Positions 36,885 through 47,264 of a stretch of 64,000 nt of DNA are shown here, piece after piece. The translations under genes and the position numbers were made by a program. Each line of letters opens with the position of its first letter. Position 1 is the stretch's first letter. The DNA is from Aquimarina sp. Aq78 (lineage in GTDB: Bacteria > Bacteroidota > Bacteroidia > Flavobacteriales > Flavobacteriaceae): assembly GCF_900299525.1 (NCBI RefSeq), contig NZ_OMKA01000007.1:1-64000 (forward strand). The letters are read 5' to 3'. The notes under the pieces were generated by a model. That model was not told the DNA's origin. It saw nothing but the letters and a program-made list of their open reading frames with translations, and searched no databases.

Positions 36885-37769
36885 ATGAAAACAATTATAT
36901 GTATTATCATAACTATGATTTTATCCATAATAACACTTTCTGCTCAATCTTTTAATCATGAGGCCAAAGTAGAAGGAAGTTCTCCTATGCTTCTTGGTAA
37001 AATCAATAACCAGGGATTAACACAAGAACCATATAACGAGTGGTTTTCAAAAAACCATAAAGAATACATTCCAAAACAAAGCAGTATAGACTCCTTAAAA
37101 ACACAATTATCTTCCTATACGATTTCTCTTTTTATGGGTACCTGGTGCGGAGATAGTAAACGTGAAGTTCCTCGTTTGTACAAAATATTAGAAGAAAGTA
37201 ATTTCCCCATAGATCGACTTACCACTGTTGCCGTAGATCGAAGTCGGGAGGCATATAAACAAAGCCCCGGAGGAGAGCACGAAGGTTTGAATATACACCG
37301 GGTGCCTACTCTAATTTTTTATAAAGACGGTAAAGAAGTCAATCGTATTGTAGAATCTCCAATAAACACCATAGAAGAAGACATACTTGCAATACTTTCT
37401 AAAAACTATACTCCAAAATATAGCTCGGTAATTCTAATGGATGATTTACTTACCAAAAAAGGAGCGTCCTATATCTCTAAGAACACCAAAAAACTAGTAA
37501 AGCAATTTAAAGATAAGGCACAGAGTTTATACGAATTAAACACCTATGCCAGTGTTCTTTTCTATGCTGATAAAAAAGAAGAAGCTATAGCGATATTAGA
37601 CTTTAATACGGCATTGTTTCCAAAAGAAGCGAATACCTATGTAAGTCTTGCCAATAAATATCTGTATATGGATGATACTGCTAATGCGATTAAGTACTAC
37701 GAAAAATCATTAGAATTTGAAGAAAATAAAGAAATACAAAAAAAAATAAAGAACTTAGCACAACACTAA
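36885..37769 (+). CDS. Thioredoxin-fold protein with C-terminal TPR
   Basis: A 294-residue exported protein (signal MKTIICIIITMILSIITLSA). The thioredoxin fold runs from about 65 to 165, with the active-site region FMGTWCGDSKREVPRL. The motif is CGDS, so the second cysteine of the CxxC pair is absent. The cis-proline loop is HRVPTLIFYKDG. The last 90 residues look like TPR helices (ALFPKEANTYVSLANKYLY). A single active cysteine suggests a non-classical redox or binding role. Confidence 0.85.
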   Translation: MKTIICIIITMILSIITLSAQSFNHEAKVEGSSPMLLGKINNQGLTQEPYNEWFSKNHKEYIPKQSSIDSLKTQLSSYTISLFMGTWCGDSKREVPRLYKILEESNFPIDRLTTVAVDRSREAYKQSPGGEHEGLNIHRVPTLIFYKDGKEVNRIVESPINTIEEDILAILSKNYTPKYSSVILMDDLLTKKGASYISKNTKKLVKQFKDKAQSLYELNTYASVLFYADKKEEAIAILDFNTALFPKEANTYVSLANKYLYMDDTANAIKYYEKSLEFEENKEIQKKIKNLAQH

Positions 37770-37864
37770 ATATATCTAAGTAATCGTGATATGATTTCTA
37801 GATTTGACAATCTGAATTCAATACAAATTCATATACTAATCGTTAGTATTTATTAAAACATACC

Positions 37865-39013
37865 ATGAAATATATAAAACAGCTAGTCTTAGTTTTTCTT
37901 TCATTTTTTTTCACTTCCTGCTCGAATTCAAAAACAAAAGAAAAGGCTGAAACATTAGTTCAAAATGAAGCCAGATTAAAACAAGAACTTGGTTTTATTC
38001 AACAAAAGATAACTGATAATCTTTATGTTTTAAAATCTAATAATTACAATACCAATGTTGGTGTTTTTATAGGGAATAAAGAAATCCTTTTGATTGACCC
38101 TATGACAGGCTCTAATAACCATCACACCTTACTAGAAAAAATAAGAGAACTATCTAATAAACCTATTAAATATGTAATCAACACTCATCATCATGAGGAT
38201 CACAGCGGAGCAAATTCATTCTTTGCAGAATTAGGAGCAACAATTATTTCTCAAGAAAACATTAAGTATACTAGTGCTAAATATGATGTTATTTTTAAAG
38301 ATAATTATACCCTCAACTTAGAGAATGAAAAAATTGAGCTTTATCATATTACTTCACATACTTTTGACGATGTGCTTATTTATTTCACTGAAAACAACAC
38401 CATCTTTATGGGAGATACATATATGACTAATTTTTTTCCACACTATTATTACGGAGGCGGTGGTAAAGGCCATATAGAATTCATTAGCAAAGCATTATCT
38501 CTAGGAAATAAAAATACAACCATAGTTGCCGGTCACGGTAAATTATCCTCTGATAAAGCAGAGCTTAACACCTATAAAAAAAATTCAATAAAATGGATTG
38601 AAAGAATCAAAGAACTATCACTTATAGGTAAAAGCGCTAATGAAATAACTCAAGATATCGAAATTAAGGAGTTAGCATTAACTTTTAGTGGAAATAATAA
38701 CGTGCATCCTCAAACAATTGAAAAAACAATTTCTGTTGACTACAATTCTATTATCCCGCTTCCAGAGGACGTACTAAAAAGTTACGAAGGAATGTATCAA
38801 TATAAAAATGAGAAAATTGATGAATTAATTTTTCAAGACAAGAAATTAATTCTACGAAGAAAAGGTACATATATATTTGAGCTTTCTGCACTTTCAAATA
38901 CAAAATTCCATATTAGAGGGCAAGTACCATATAGATACATCACTTTTTCTAATGGAGGAAAAGAATTAACTTATTTTAATGGAAAGGAAAACCAAATAGC
39001 AAAAAGAAAATAG
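37865..39013 (+). CDS. Metallo-beta-lactamase fold hydrolase, lipoprotein
   Basis: A 382-residue lipoprotein (lipobox SFFFTSCSNS). The MBL fold is shown by the metal motif THHHEDHSG (HxHxDH) near 106-112, the downstream FMGDTYMTNFF with its bridging Asp, and VAGHG with a metal-binding His. The C-terminal 90 residues are extra beta structure (YEGMYQYKNEKIDELIF). The fold includes lactamases, glyoxalase II and many other hydrolases, so the substrate is open. It stands between a thioredoxin-fold gene and lysS. Confidence 0.87.
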   Translation: MKYIKQLVLVFLSFFFTSCSNSKTKEKAETLVQNEARLKQELGFIQQKITDNLYVLKSNNYNTNVGVFIGNKEILLIDPMTGSNNHHTLLEKIRELSNKPIKYVINTHHHEDHSGANSFFAELGATIISQENIKYTSAKYDVIFKDNYTLNLENEKIELYHITSHTFDDVLIYFTENNTIFMGDTYMTNFFPHYYYGGGGKGHIEFISKALSLGNKNTTIVAGHGKLSSDKAELNTYKKNSIKWIERIKELSLIGKSANEITQDIEIKELALTFSGNNNVHPQTIEKTISVDYNSIIPLPEDVLKSYEGMYQYKNEKIDELIFQDKKLILRRKGTYIFELSALSNTKFHIRGQVPYRYITFSNGGKELTYFNGKENQIAKRK

Positions 39014-39347
39014 TAAATACAAACAACAGCTAATCTACGTAAAACTAAAGTTCTACTAACCTTTTAATTTACAATGGACTCTATTTTATAATCACAATCC
39101 ATTGATAGGTTTTAAAAATTCACATAAAATTATAGATGAACAGGTAACATTTTGCTTTGCTACCACAACACTTGTAATATTGTAAAACAATGATGTGAAT
39201 CTGAGTTTGATGCAGAGGTCTCAATATAAAAAGTCGTCAAATCGGGTGATTTTTTGATGTCTTATAATTGAGGTTAAAAGTTTTTAATCAGACCTTTCTT
39301 TAACTTCTTCAAATAGGCTATTTTTGTCCCTTTAAAATGACGAATTT
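39014..39347. other. Intergenic region upstream of lysS
   Basis: This 334-bp AT-rich stretch holds the TATTTTTG -7 element at 39319-39326, which fits lysS expression. I see no gene, no T-box and no long repeat in it. Confidence 0.5.
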
Positions 39348-41039
39348 ATGCAATTATCAGAACAAGAACTTGTAAGAAGAGAGAAATTAAACGCATTACG
39401 CAATCTAGGTATCGATCCTTATCCGGCTGCATTGTATCCGGTTGACTATACCTCGAAACAGATAAAGAGCAAGTTTGAAGAAGGTAAAAAGGTAATTATT
39501 GCAGGTAGATTAATGTCGAGAAGAATACAGGGTAAAGCTTCTTTTGCAGAATTACAAGATACAGATGGTCGTATACAAGTCTATTTTAACAGAGATGAAA
39601 TTTGTCCCGGCGAGGATAAACTCTTATATAATGAAGTCTATAAAAAACTATTAGATATAGGTGATTTTATAGGTATAGAAGGAGAGCTTTTTACTACCCA
39701 GGTTGGTGAAAAGACCGTATTGGTTAAAAACTTTACACTATTAAGTAAATCATTAAAGCCACTTCCTCTTCCTAAGACAGATAAAGAAGGAAATACTTTT
39801 GATGAATTTAATGATCCAGAGTTAAGATATCGTCAGCGTTATGCTGATCTTGTGGTAAATCCAAAAGTTAGAGATACGTTTATTAAGCGCACACAGATTG
39901 TAAATACTATTCGTAGTTTTTATAATGAAATGGGCTTTTTAGAGGTCGAGACTCCTATTCTTCAGCCTATACCAGGAGGTGCTGCAGCACGTCCGTTTAT
40001 GACACATCACAATGCACTGGATATTCCATTATATCTTCGTGTTGCCAACGAGCTGTATTTAAAACGTCTGATTGTAGGAGGGTTTGATGGCGTTTATGAG
40101 TTTGCAAAAGATTTTAGAAATGAAGGTATGGATCGTACTCACAATCCAGAATTTACCGTAATGGAAATGTATGCTGCTTATAAAGACTACCATTGGATGA
40201 TGGATACTACAGAAAAGTTACTAGAAAAAGTAGCCGTAACACTTCATGGAACTCCCGAAGCACAATTTGGAGATAATATCATTAACTACAAAGCTCCTTA
40301 TAAGCGTATTGGTATTCTGGATGCCATACAAGAGCATACTGGATATGATCTTTATAAAAAGAGCGAAGCTGAAGTTCGTGAAGCTGCCAAGGCATTAGGT
40401 CTCGATGTTGATGAAACGATGGGTATCGGAAAAATGATAGATGAAATTTTTGGAGAAAAATGTGAAGCTAGTTATATCCAACCTACATTTATTATCGATT
40501 ACCCAGTAGAGATGAGTCCGCTTACCAAAAAACACCGTTCTAAAGAAGGGCTTACAGAGCGTTTTGAGCTTATGGTAAATGGTAAAGAATTAGCAAATGC
40601 ATATACAGAGCTTAATGATCCTATCGATCAACGCGAACGTTTCGAAGATCAGCTTAAATTATCCGAAAAAGGTGATGACGAGGCTATGTTTATAGATCAG
40701 GACTTTTTACGTGCCCTGGAATATGGTATGCCTCCAACTTCGGGGATTGGAATAGGTATCGATCGATTGGCCATGTTTATGACCAACAATCAATCTATCC
40801 AGGAAGTACTATTTTTCCCTCAAATGCGTCCAGAGAAAAAACAAGTAGAACTTAATGATAACGAAAAAGCCATCTTTGAAATTCTTAAAAAAGAAAAAAG
40901 CATGGACTTATCTGCTCTTAAAAATGCTACAGGCCTAAGTAATAAAGGCTGGGATAAGGGAATCAAAGGACTTTCTAAATTAGGATTAACAAAAGTTACC
41001 AAGACCGAAGATACTCTAATCATAGAGGTTACCGAATAG
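39348..41039 (+). CDS. lysS: Lysyl-tRNA synthetase, class II
   Basis: A 563-residue enzyme that charges tRNA-Lys. The N-terminal OB-fold anticodon-binding domain (about 55-145; [20 protein letters not shown]) is followed by the class II core: motif 1 around [20 protein letters not shown], motif 2 [15 protein letters not shown] and motif 3 [12 protein letters not shown]. After the core a C-terminal extension of about 55 residues ([20 protein letters not shown]) looks like a small winged-helix module, as in other flavobacterial LysRS. Confidence 0.97.
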   Translation: MQLSEQELVRREKLNALRNLGIDPYPAALYPVDYTSKQIKSKFEEGKKVIIAGRLMSRRIQGKASFAELQDTDGRIQVYFNRDEICPGEDKLLYNEVYKKLLDIGDFIGIEGELFTTQVGEKTVLVKNFTLLSKSLKPLPLPKTDKEGNTFDEFNDPELRYRQRYADLVVNPKVRDTFIKRTQIVNTIRSFYNEMGFLEVETPILQPIPGGAAARPFMTHHNALDIPLYLRVANELYLKRLIVGGFDGVYEFAKDFRNEGMDRTHNPEFTVMEMYAAYKDYHWMMDTTEKLLEKVAVTLHGTPEAQFGDNIINYKAPYKRIGILDAIQEHTGYDLYKKSEAEVREAAKALGLDVDETMGIGKMIDEIFGEKCEASYIQPTFIIDYPVEMSPLTKKHRSKEGLTERFELMVNGKELANAYTELNDPIDQRERFEDQLKLSEKGDDEAMFIDQDFLRALEYGMPPTSGIGIGIDRLAMFMTNNQSIQEVLFFPQMRPEKKQVELNDNEKAIFEILKKEKSMDLSALKNATGLSNKGWDKGIKGLSKLGLTKVTKTEDTLIIEVTE

Positions 41040-41090
41040 ACAAAGAACAAAGGTCCTTGTTTCAAAATAAGACGTTAACATTTTTTTAAC

Positions 41091-41098
41091 TATATTTG
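41091..41098 (+). promoter_or_regulatory. -7 promoter element
   Basis: TATATTTG matches TAnnTTTG exactly, 29 bp upstream of the ATG at 41128. Confidence 0.55.
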
Positions 41099-41127
41099 CG
41101 GCTATTTTATAAATAACCTCAACTATT

Positions 41128-42723
41128 ATGAAACAAGGATTACTAACATCTATTACCCTATTGTTTTGTCTAATTTCGTTTGCGCAAAGTGCAGATCTAG
41201 ATAAAGAAAACTTTAAAGTTTCTTATGTAAAATTACCTACAAAACCTATTCTGGACGATACCAAAAGAACGTATTCAACTAATAATAGGGGAATTTCAAT
41301 TTCTGGATTCTCTAAAGTAAAATCTGGAGGAACATTAGATTATAATTATACTTTTAATGGCACCGAAATCGGAGAAGTCAATATTAACAAGAACAAAATT
41401 GAGAAAAAGGACAAAGAAGGAAAAGTTGTTTCTGTACGCTACGAATACATGGTAGTTGTTACTTATTCATCTTCTGGATCCTTATCGCTTAATAATGCAG
41501 AAACTGCAGAAAATTTTCAAAAAACATATTCAGAAAGTACCACCTATAAGAGTAGTACTTTTAGCAGTTATACTAAGGCAAAAGATTATTACAATAATAA
41601 TCGAACCAACTTAAGAAACAAATATAGAAGTGCTCATAAGAGTACTATTATAAGTAATATCAATACCTATACAAATCGTGCATATGGATATATCCCATAT
41701 ACAACCGAATATGAGTATTTATGGATTTTAGGTTCAAAAAAGCATCCAGAATTTCAGAAACACCATGAAGCATTTGATAAGGTAAAAGCGGCGTTTGATA
41801 ATATCAAATACGATGAACCAATTGATGAGATCAAGAAAGAGATGGAGCCGATAATCGAGTATTTTAATAGTGTAATCCCAAACTACCCGGGAGATAAACG
41901 TAAAATAAGAAAAGTGCGATATGCCAGTTACTATAACATCGCAAATCTATACTATTATCTAGAGATGCCTGAGAAAGTAAAAGAATACGCTCAGAAAATC
42001 ATTGATAATAATTATGATAAAAAAGATGGTAAGCATTTTATCAACAAGGCAGATAAGTTAATCAAGTCTTTAGAGATCAATAAAACAAATACCAGGCACA
42101 TGAAGGTGCTTACAGAGGACCTGAGTAATGTACCCGATGAGGAAGAAGAAACTGAGACTGCAGATGTAGAATTAAATAAAGCATATTTGATCACCAAAGA
42201 AAATGATACCACACTGGTTGATATCAAATCCAGTGATATTGCTTCAATCGGATACAAGTTAAAAACGGTAGAATATGATCAAAACGGTACTCCAATCGGA
42301 AGCAGAGTAAAGAGTGCCAAAAAATGTAAAGAACTTGTATTTGTTGATGGGCTTCATTACAGAAATATCAAGTTTAAAGAATCTTCTATCAAATCAGGAG
42401 CTGTAGATGCCGGGCAAATGGTATTGGGCGGAGCCACAGATAAGCTTTGTAAAGTGCTTTTTGAGTCTGATAAGATCAATTTATATCTATTTAATGAATC
42501 TGAGATGGTTATTCTTCCTGCCGGAAGTGAAAAAGGAAAATCAACTATGGGAGCTGGTTTTGTTTTTGGTTTTAAAAAGAACCTTACCAAATATGCTGAA
42601 GGTTGCCCAACAGTAATTGAAAAAGTAGCAAATAAAGAGTACAAAAACAATCAGGAAAGTTTACTTAAGTTTTGTGATGAACTTACCAAATGTAGTTCGA
42701 CGCCGGCTCAAGACGGAAACTAA
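41128..42723 (+). CDS. Hypothetical exported protein
   Basis: A 531-residue protein with a cleavable signal peptide (MKQGLLTSITLLFCLISFAQ). The first 150 residues are beta-rich with Tyr and Ser. A helical middle (about 200-310; YNIANLYYYLEMPEKVKEYAQ) looks TPR-like, and the last 180 residues are beta-rich again with a glycine-rich KSTMGAGFVFGFKK. I do not recognise the family. It follows lysS by 88 bp but has its own promoter and terminator. Confidence 0.8.
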   Translation: MKQGLLTSITLLFCLISFAQSADLDKENFKVSYVKLPTKPILDDTKRTYSTNNRGISISGFSKVKSGGTLDYNYTFNGTEIGEVNINKNKIEKKDKEGKVVSVRYEYMVVVTYSSSGSLSLNNAETAENFQKTYSESTTYKSSTFSSYTKAKDYYNNNRTNLRNKYRSAHKSTIISNINTYTNRAYGYIPYTTEYEYLWILGSKKHPEFQKHHEAFDKVKAAFDNIKYDEPIDEIKKEMEPIIEYFNSVIPNYPGDKRKIRKVRYASYYNIANLYYYLEMPEKVKEYAQKIIDNNYDKKDGKHFINKADKLIKSLEINKTNTRHMKVLTEDLSNVPDEEEETETADVELNKAYLITKENDTTLVDIKSSDIASIGYKLKTVEYDQNGTPIGSRVKSAKKCKELVFVDGLHYRNIKFKESSIKSGAVDAGQMVLGGATDKLCKVLFESDKINLYLFNESEMVILPAGSEKGKSTMGAGFVFGFKKNLTKYAEGCPTVIEKVANKEYKNNQESLLKFCDELTKCSSTPAQDGN

Positions 42724-42753
42724 TAGTAAGATCAAAAATACTGTAAAAAATAA

Positions 42754-42780
42754 AAAACGCAACCTCATTGGTTGCGTTTT
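42754..42780 (+). terminator. Rho-independent terminator of the exported protein gene
   Basis: An 11-bp stem AAAACGCAACC/GGTTGCGTTTT with loop TCATT, 31 bp past the stop codon. Confidence 0.85.
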
Positions 42781-43168
42781 CCCCTTAATAAACAATTCTG
42801 GTTATACAAGAATTTCCCAGTCGTATTTGCATATTCTTTTCTAACAATGCAATAATGATATGCTAGTACACCTGGTAGTACTTCCCAAAATGTTATACTT
42901 ATTTATGTATTCTCAATTTTAAATATTTGAATAGTACATATCAATATCCAAAATCAAGTATCAAATAATTCCCTTTTAATCATTTTTTTACGCGATAAAT
43001 ATAACATTACTTTTAGAAATAAATGTTATATTTTTATTAAATAACCGTAATTCACTTACGTTTATACCATCGCATCCCGGATTTATATCATATAAGCATT
43101 CCTAAAACTCACAAAACCTTGAAGTTTTATAATAAACAATTATATTTGAATATCTAAACACAAATCAG
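42781..43168. other. Intergenic region
   Basis: About 390 bp with no gene visible. It ends with a TATATTTG promoter element at 43141-43148 for the SPOR-like gene. The rest is AT-rich with no long repeat that I can see. Confidence 0.45.
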
Positions 43169-43777
43169 ATGCCTTTTATAACAGACGAAGAATTACAGGG
43201 TTTTAAAGACCAAATAGAAAAAGTCGAAGAATCTAAGCGTGCTGTAGAATATACACGTGACAAAGCTGTAAAAGACGAAAAAGAAAACTCCCGAAAATTT
43301 AAGATAGCAACCATTATACTTGGTATTATCGCATTACTAGGTGTTGCAGGAACTGTGTATTTTATGAATTTTAATACTCCAGAAAACATGATTACTCAGA
43401 AAGAGCATAAATCTGAGGTTACTACGCGGGATACGAAAATAGCTGAGCTAACAGAAACGATTAAAAACCTATCCATGAATCAGGAATTAGGTTCAAATAG
43501 TACTGGAGGAGGAAATGGTCGTTCCTTGCAAGATGAATTGGTATATGCTGTACAAATCGGAGCTTTTGAAAGTATAGATTTGTCTATGTATTCTGAGAAT
43601 TTTGTGAATTTCAGACAAATTAAAAGCGGTGGATATAATAAATATGCCTTAGGAAATTTTGAAACGCTTAATGAAGCCAAAAAATTTCGTAGACAATTAG
43701 TGCGACTCGGGTTTAGAAATGCTTTTATCGCTTCATATCAAAACGGAGAACGACTACAGATTGAAGAAGCTTGGTAG
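43169..43777 (+). CDS. Single-pass membrane protein with SPOR-like domain
   Basis: A 202-residue protein. A charged coiled N-terminus (1-48) is followed by a transmembrane helix (KIATIILGIIALLGVAGTVYF), a linker with a second coiled stretch, and a C-terminal domain of about 70 residues (VYAVQIGAFESIDLSM ... EAKKFRRQLVRLGFRNAFI) that matches the SPOR pattern. SPOR domains bind denuded peptidoglycan, often at the septum. It is therefore likely envelope-linked. The topology places the SPOR-like domain in the periplasm. Confidence 0.82.
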   Translation: MPFITDEELQGFKDQIEKVEESKRAVEYTRDKAVKDEKENSRKFKIATIILGIIALLGVAGTVYFMNFNTPENMITQKEHKSEVTTRDTKIAELTETIKNLSMNQELGSNSTGGGNGRSLQDELVYAVQIGAFESIDLSMYSENFVNFRQIKSGGYNKYALGNFETLNEAKKFRRQLVRLGFRNAFIASYQNGERLQIEEAW

Positions 43778-43830
43778 ATACAAGTTCTGGTTATAATCTA
43801 GAAAAACCAGAATAACAATATAAAGGAAAA

Positions 43831-43852
43831 CCCCGACGTCAAAACGTCGGGG
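43831..43852. terminator. Bidirectional terminator between convergent genes
   Basis: A GC-rich 9-bp stem CCCCGACGT/ACGTCGGGG with loop CAAA lies between a rightward and a leftward gene. On the minus strand it is followed by TTTTCCTTT. Confidence 0.75.
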
Positions 43853-43887
43853 TGTACCATCAAAACTAACTAATCAACTCAATACAA

Positions 43888-44232
43888 CTAAACTTGTACT
43901 ACAATATATTTTCTACCTGATTTCTTGTAGTATACTCCTTTACATCTGTAATATTTTACACCTCTTACTTTTACTGTCTTATATCCTCTGGGTAATGTAG
44001 TTACTCGCACTCCTGTAGGCACCGATACTCTTTTATAGGCTCTATTCTTTTTTATATACCACACACCATCACTTCTATAATAATGTACATTTTTATGTAC
44101 TACAACTTTAGGGCGATGTACTTTGGTAACCACAACTCCTTGCACCGGACGTACTTTTACTGTAGTTGCACAAGACGTCATTAAAAAACCAAACAATACA
44201 ACCGGTATCATTATTTTCATCACATTTTTCAT
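43888..44232 (-). CDS. DUF6515-like small lipoprotein
   Basis: A 114-residue lipoprotein (FGFLMTSCATTV). The mature part is very basic and rich in Val and Tyr, with repeated YYRSDGVWYIKKNRAYK-type motifs and a VRVTTLPRGYKTVKV stretch. This matches my memory of DUF6515 proteins, whose function is unknown. It could be a small beta protein at the outer membrane. The start may be five codons downstream; the choice makes little difference. Confidence 0.78.
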   Translation of the reverse strand: MKNVMKIMIPVVLFGFLMTSCATTVKVRPVQGVVVTKVHRPKVVVHKNVHYYRSDGVWYIKKNRAYKRVSVPTGVRVTTLPRGYKTVKVRGVKYYRCKGVYYKKSGRKYIVVQV

Positions 44233-44359
44233 ATCCTTACTATTTTGATTTCTAATACTAAGACCCTAGGATTATAAAAAGGTTTAATTGGTACATATTA
44301 AAAATGTGATTTTTATCATTCTACACTTGTTATGTATTTTTATTCATCTTATAAAAAAG

Positions 44360-44479
44360 CGTCAATTCGAGTGGTTTTTCATAGTGAAATGGAGAAAAAT
44401 TGTATCGAGAATAGCTTTTTTTATCCAAAATCCTATTCTCGATACACTTCTTCCTACGGTCAAAGCACTCGAATTGACG
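44360..44479. repeat. Dispersed palindromic intergenic repeat, full-length copy
   Basis: GCGTCAATTCGAGTG at the left is inverted as CACTCGAATTGACG at 44466-44479, and ATTGTATCGAGAATAG is inverted as CTATTCTCGATACA inside. The 120-bp hairpin shares the core ATTCGAGTGGTTTTTC...TTGTATCGAGAA with copies at 49794, 60101, 60593 and 60748. A decayed half copy is at about 46408-46470. Confidence 0.7.
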
Positions 44480-44515
44480 AATTTCTGATCAAAAAATATC
44501 GAAATGCATAACGAC

Positions 44516-45061
44516 TCATTCTACATACTCCTGTATTGGTAGCCCTGCAATAATTACATCATCTAAGACCGATGCTCCATCTTTAACATACACCACTGCA
44601 TAAACATCCTCCTCCTGTGCATTTCTATTTACCTCTCTATAGGCTTTTTCTGCATCGTATGCTTTGGTTTCTTCCATATAAAACCTATCAAATGGTAGTT
44701 CAAACAGTATTTCATCACTATACGTATTCGTTACTTTGGCCATAACATAATCACCATCAATATCAAGAGGTTCTCTACTTACCCGAACAACTTTTGCAAA
44801 GCCTTCCTGATCATTTTCTATATACACTCGTACCTCATCTCCATATACATAGGTAGTATCTGATGTTTTAAAAGAATTCATTTCAAACTGAAGTGTAATA
44901 TACTTTCCTCTAAACGGATCTGTAGGATCAATCGGCCTGGTTTTAAATTTATATGCCGTTCCCGATATCAGGATATCCTCGTTATCAAAAATCATCTTTA
45001 GCGGAGTACCAATTTGCACTACTGCCAAGACTATAAATACTATAAAATAAATCGGTTTCAT
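44516..45061 (-). CDS. GDYXXLXY-family protein
   Basis: A 181-residue protein with an N-terminal membrane anchor (MKPIYFIVFIVLAVVQIG) and a beta-rich exported domain. The stretch KTRPIDPTDPFRGKYITLQFE corresponds to the GDYxxLxY domain region. The family is usually encoded next to DUF2157 and DUF4401 membrane proteins. That holds here for DUF2157: the large membrane gene lies 19 bp upstream on the same strand. The function of the pair is unknown. Confidence 0.85.
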   Translation of the reverse strand: MKPIYFIVFIVLAVVQIGTPLKMIFDNEDILISGTAYKFKTRPIDPTDPFRGKYITLQFEMNSFKTSDTTYVYGDEVRVYIENDQEGFAKVVRVSREPLDIDGDYVMAKVTNTYSDEILFELPFDRFYMEETKAYDAEKAYREVNRNAQEEDVYAVVYVKDGASVLDDVIIAGLPIQEYVE

Positions 45062-45080
45062 ATCTCTATATTTTTAATTG

Positions 45081-46358
45081 CTATTTAACACGCTGTTGTT
45101 TTTTCAGCATGATATAATTGGTTAAAAAGAACCCTGCTCCTACCATTACAAATAAAATTCCTCTAACAACAAAGCTCATTCCGGTATCAAAAAACCTACA
45201 GATGATCAGTATCGAAATAATCAATAATCCATAATTAAGAATCCCGAAGTTAACTTTATCTGCTCCAATTTTTATGGCAGACATCCCCAGGGCAAATACC
45301 AATGCATTCATTAATACAACAGGTAAAATTCCTGTATCTGGCAGTAAGAAGTATACTAACCCAAAGACCACAAAAGCTACCTGAAACAGGTTAACAGCTC
45401 GTATTCCCTTTCTTATAACCGTATACCCCAAAACAGAGATACTTAACAAGGATACTACTACTGCTGTATAGAGCTCCTGGGTATCATAATTGAATGTCTC
45501 TGGGAGTTCATCCCATATCCAACGAAACGTAAAGATCATCAGCGATACTATAGTACCTAGCGAACCAATGATCAAAAAGCCATTTCTAAGTGTTCTTAAC
45601 TCTTTAAATACAGGAAGTCTTCCTATAGAATACAAGAATCCAAACATGGTGATGTACATCACAAAACCAAGATCTTCACTACGGCCTATAAATGCACTTA
45701 ATGCAATTGCAATACTTGCCGGAAAAATCCAGGTAAAAATGGTAACCGTATTGCTGGTCGTATGCTTTGTAATAAGAGTGTAGTAATATGGTAACACAGC
45801 CCCAATAAAAGCAATATACAACCAGGGAGTTTCTGTATTCCTATAGTTCCATAATCCAACTTCTACCGCGTAGTAGGTACTTAGCAGTATCGTAAGCAAG
45901 GCAACTGCATGCGATCGTAACAAGTATACCAATGGTAAGCAAAGTACAATCCAGGTAAGTAAAAAAGAACCTAATTCTCCCGGGATATTATAAATCTGAC
46001 TTACCAATGCCATACATGCACCCACTGCGAAAAAAAGAAAAGTCCCTGATGCTTCTTTCCAGGTGGCACTTTTATTTTTTAGTATAGAAAAACCAGCAAA
46101 AATCTGACCCAATAGTAAAGGACCAAATGCTAAAATTGTTTTTGTTAATCGCGAAAAATCATCCCAATTGTGTGCCAGCATTAAAATAATACCCGACCCG
46201 ACTAATAACGCTCCAAAAATCCCAAAGATCATAAATAGCTTATTAGGCTTTCCTGCATCTTTGGTAGCGTAGTATTGTCCTATTTTATCTGCAAGCTCTG
46301 GAGAGATAATCTTATCTCCTACCAGTGTTTGCAGTTCTTTATTAAATTTTGAACCCAT
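45081..46358 (-). CDS. DUF2157 polytopic membrane protein
   Basis: A 425-residue protein from the ATG at 46358; an earlier reading start at 46454 lies in repeat-like sequence. The N-terminal 60 residues (MGSKFNKELQTLVGDKIISPELADKIGQYY) form the cytoplasmic DUF2157 start, followed by about twelve to fourteen transmembrane helices. FGALLVGSGIILMLAHNWDD is a family hallmark. It forms a unit with the GDYXXLXY gene downstream. I see no separate DUF4401 gene nearby. Function unknown. Confidence 0.88.
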   Translation of the reverse strand: MGSKFNKELQTLVGDKIISPELADKIGQYYATKDAGKPNKLFMIFGIFGALLVGSGIILMLAHNWDDFSRLTKTILAFGPLLLGQIFAGFSILKNKSATWKEASGTFLFFAVGACMALVSQIYNIPGELGSFLLTWIVLCLPLVYLLRSHAVALLTILLSTYYAVEVGLWNYRNTETPWLYIAFIGAVLPYYYTLITKHTTSNTVTIFTWIFPASIAIALSAFIGRSEDLGFVMYITMFGFLYSIGRLPVFKELRTLRNGFLIIGSLGTIVSLMIFTFRWIWDELPETFNYDTQELYTAVVVSLLSISVLGYTVIRKGIRAVNLFQVAFVVFGLVYFLLPDTGILPVVLMNALVFALGMSAIKIGADKVNFGILNYGLLIISILIICRFFDTGMSFVVRGILFVMVGAGFFLTNYIMLKKQQRVK

Positions 46359-46608
46359 AATATTATGTTGTTTAGTGAATTGATAACTCGTTGTGTAGTA
46401 TAGCGCTCTAGCGTAAAAACTATTCTCAATACACTTCTCCCACGGTCGAAGCATTCAAATTGACAAGCTTTAGGCTAATACACAACGGGTTGTTTTATAC
46501 CGATAAAAAGACAGCCGCAACCACACGGCCGTCTTCTTTAATCATCAAAACAAGAGACCTCAAGCCCCCCTAAGGTCCCTTCTTTTGATTTCATTTTCTT
46601 AACCCGAA

Positions 46609-47085
46609 TTATTCCTCACTGTTTTCGATAAACTTCTTATCCCTGGTATTCTTCTGCACTGCAATGGCAGCAAATAAACTTAAGGCAAAAGACATCCCAT
46701 AAAACCCTTTTTCACTAAGCTCCAGGTCGGCGTTCCATAAACCGATAATCAGCAATAAAATAGACGTGAGTGTGGTAAACCAACTAATCCCGTAATAGAT
46801 ATCGGTAACCGGGATTCCCTCTAGCCTATCCCTAACACTTTTTTGCACAGATACTGCAGAGAACAATCCAAATAGCAGGATCGTAAAATAGTACCCTTTC
46901 TCATTAAGCACCATACCCGCATTCCATAATCCGGTGCAATAGGATATCATTCCTATAAACAGTGCAGACCATGATGCTGATATAAAAGCCGGAGTTGGCT
47001 TTTGATCATATACTTTGTTTTCTTTCTTTTCTACATTTTCGATTACAGTATCCTCGGATACATCGTTACTAAATTTGTAATTCAT
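46609..47085 (-). CDS. YiaA/YiaB family membrane protein
   Basis: A 158-residue protein with two copies of the YiaAB two-helix module: [20 protein letters not shown] (about 46-66) and [19 protein letters not shown] (about 115-135), each followed by a hydrophobic helix and VQKxxRD. The N-terminus is acidic and soluble. Inner-membrane proteins of this family have no firm function. It stands alone, divergent from the helical protein at 47265. Confidence 0.92.
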   Translation of the reverse strand: MNYKFSNDVSEDTVIENVEKKENKVYDQKPTPAFISASWSALFIGMISYCTGLWNAGMVLNEKGYYFTILLFGLFSAVSVQKSVRDRLEGIPVTDIYYGISWFTTLTSILLLIIGLWNADLELSEKGFYGMSFALSLFAAIAVQKNTRDKKFIENSEE

Positions 47086-47264
47086 AATAATTGATTTTGA
47101 TGATTAAATAAAAATTCAATTGTTTATTTTGAACAGGACAAATGTGCGATGATATGCCTTGATATAAAATTCGATTTATCAAAAAAACTTACGATATATT
47201 TATGTTAATAATCTTATTATCTCAATATTCATAGTATCTTTATCAAAATTATACTTACGATACA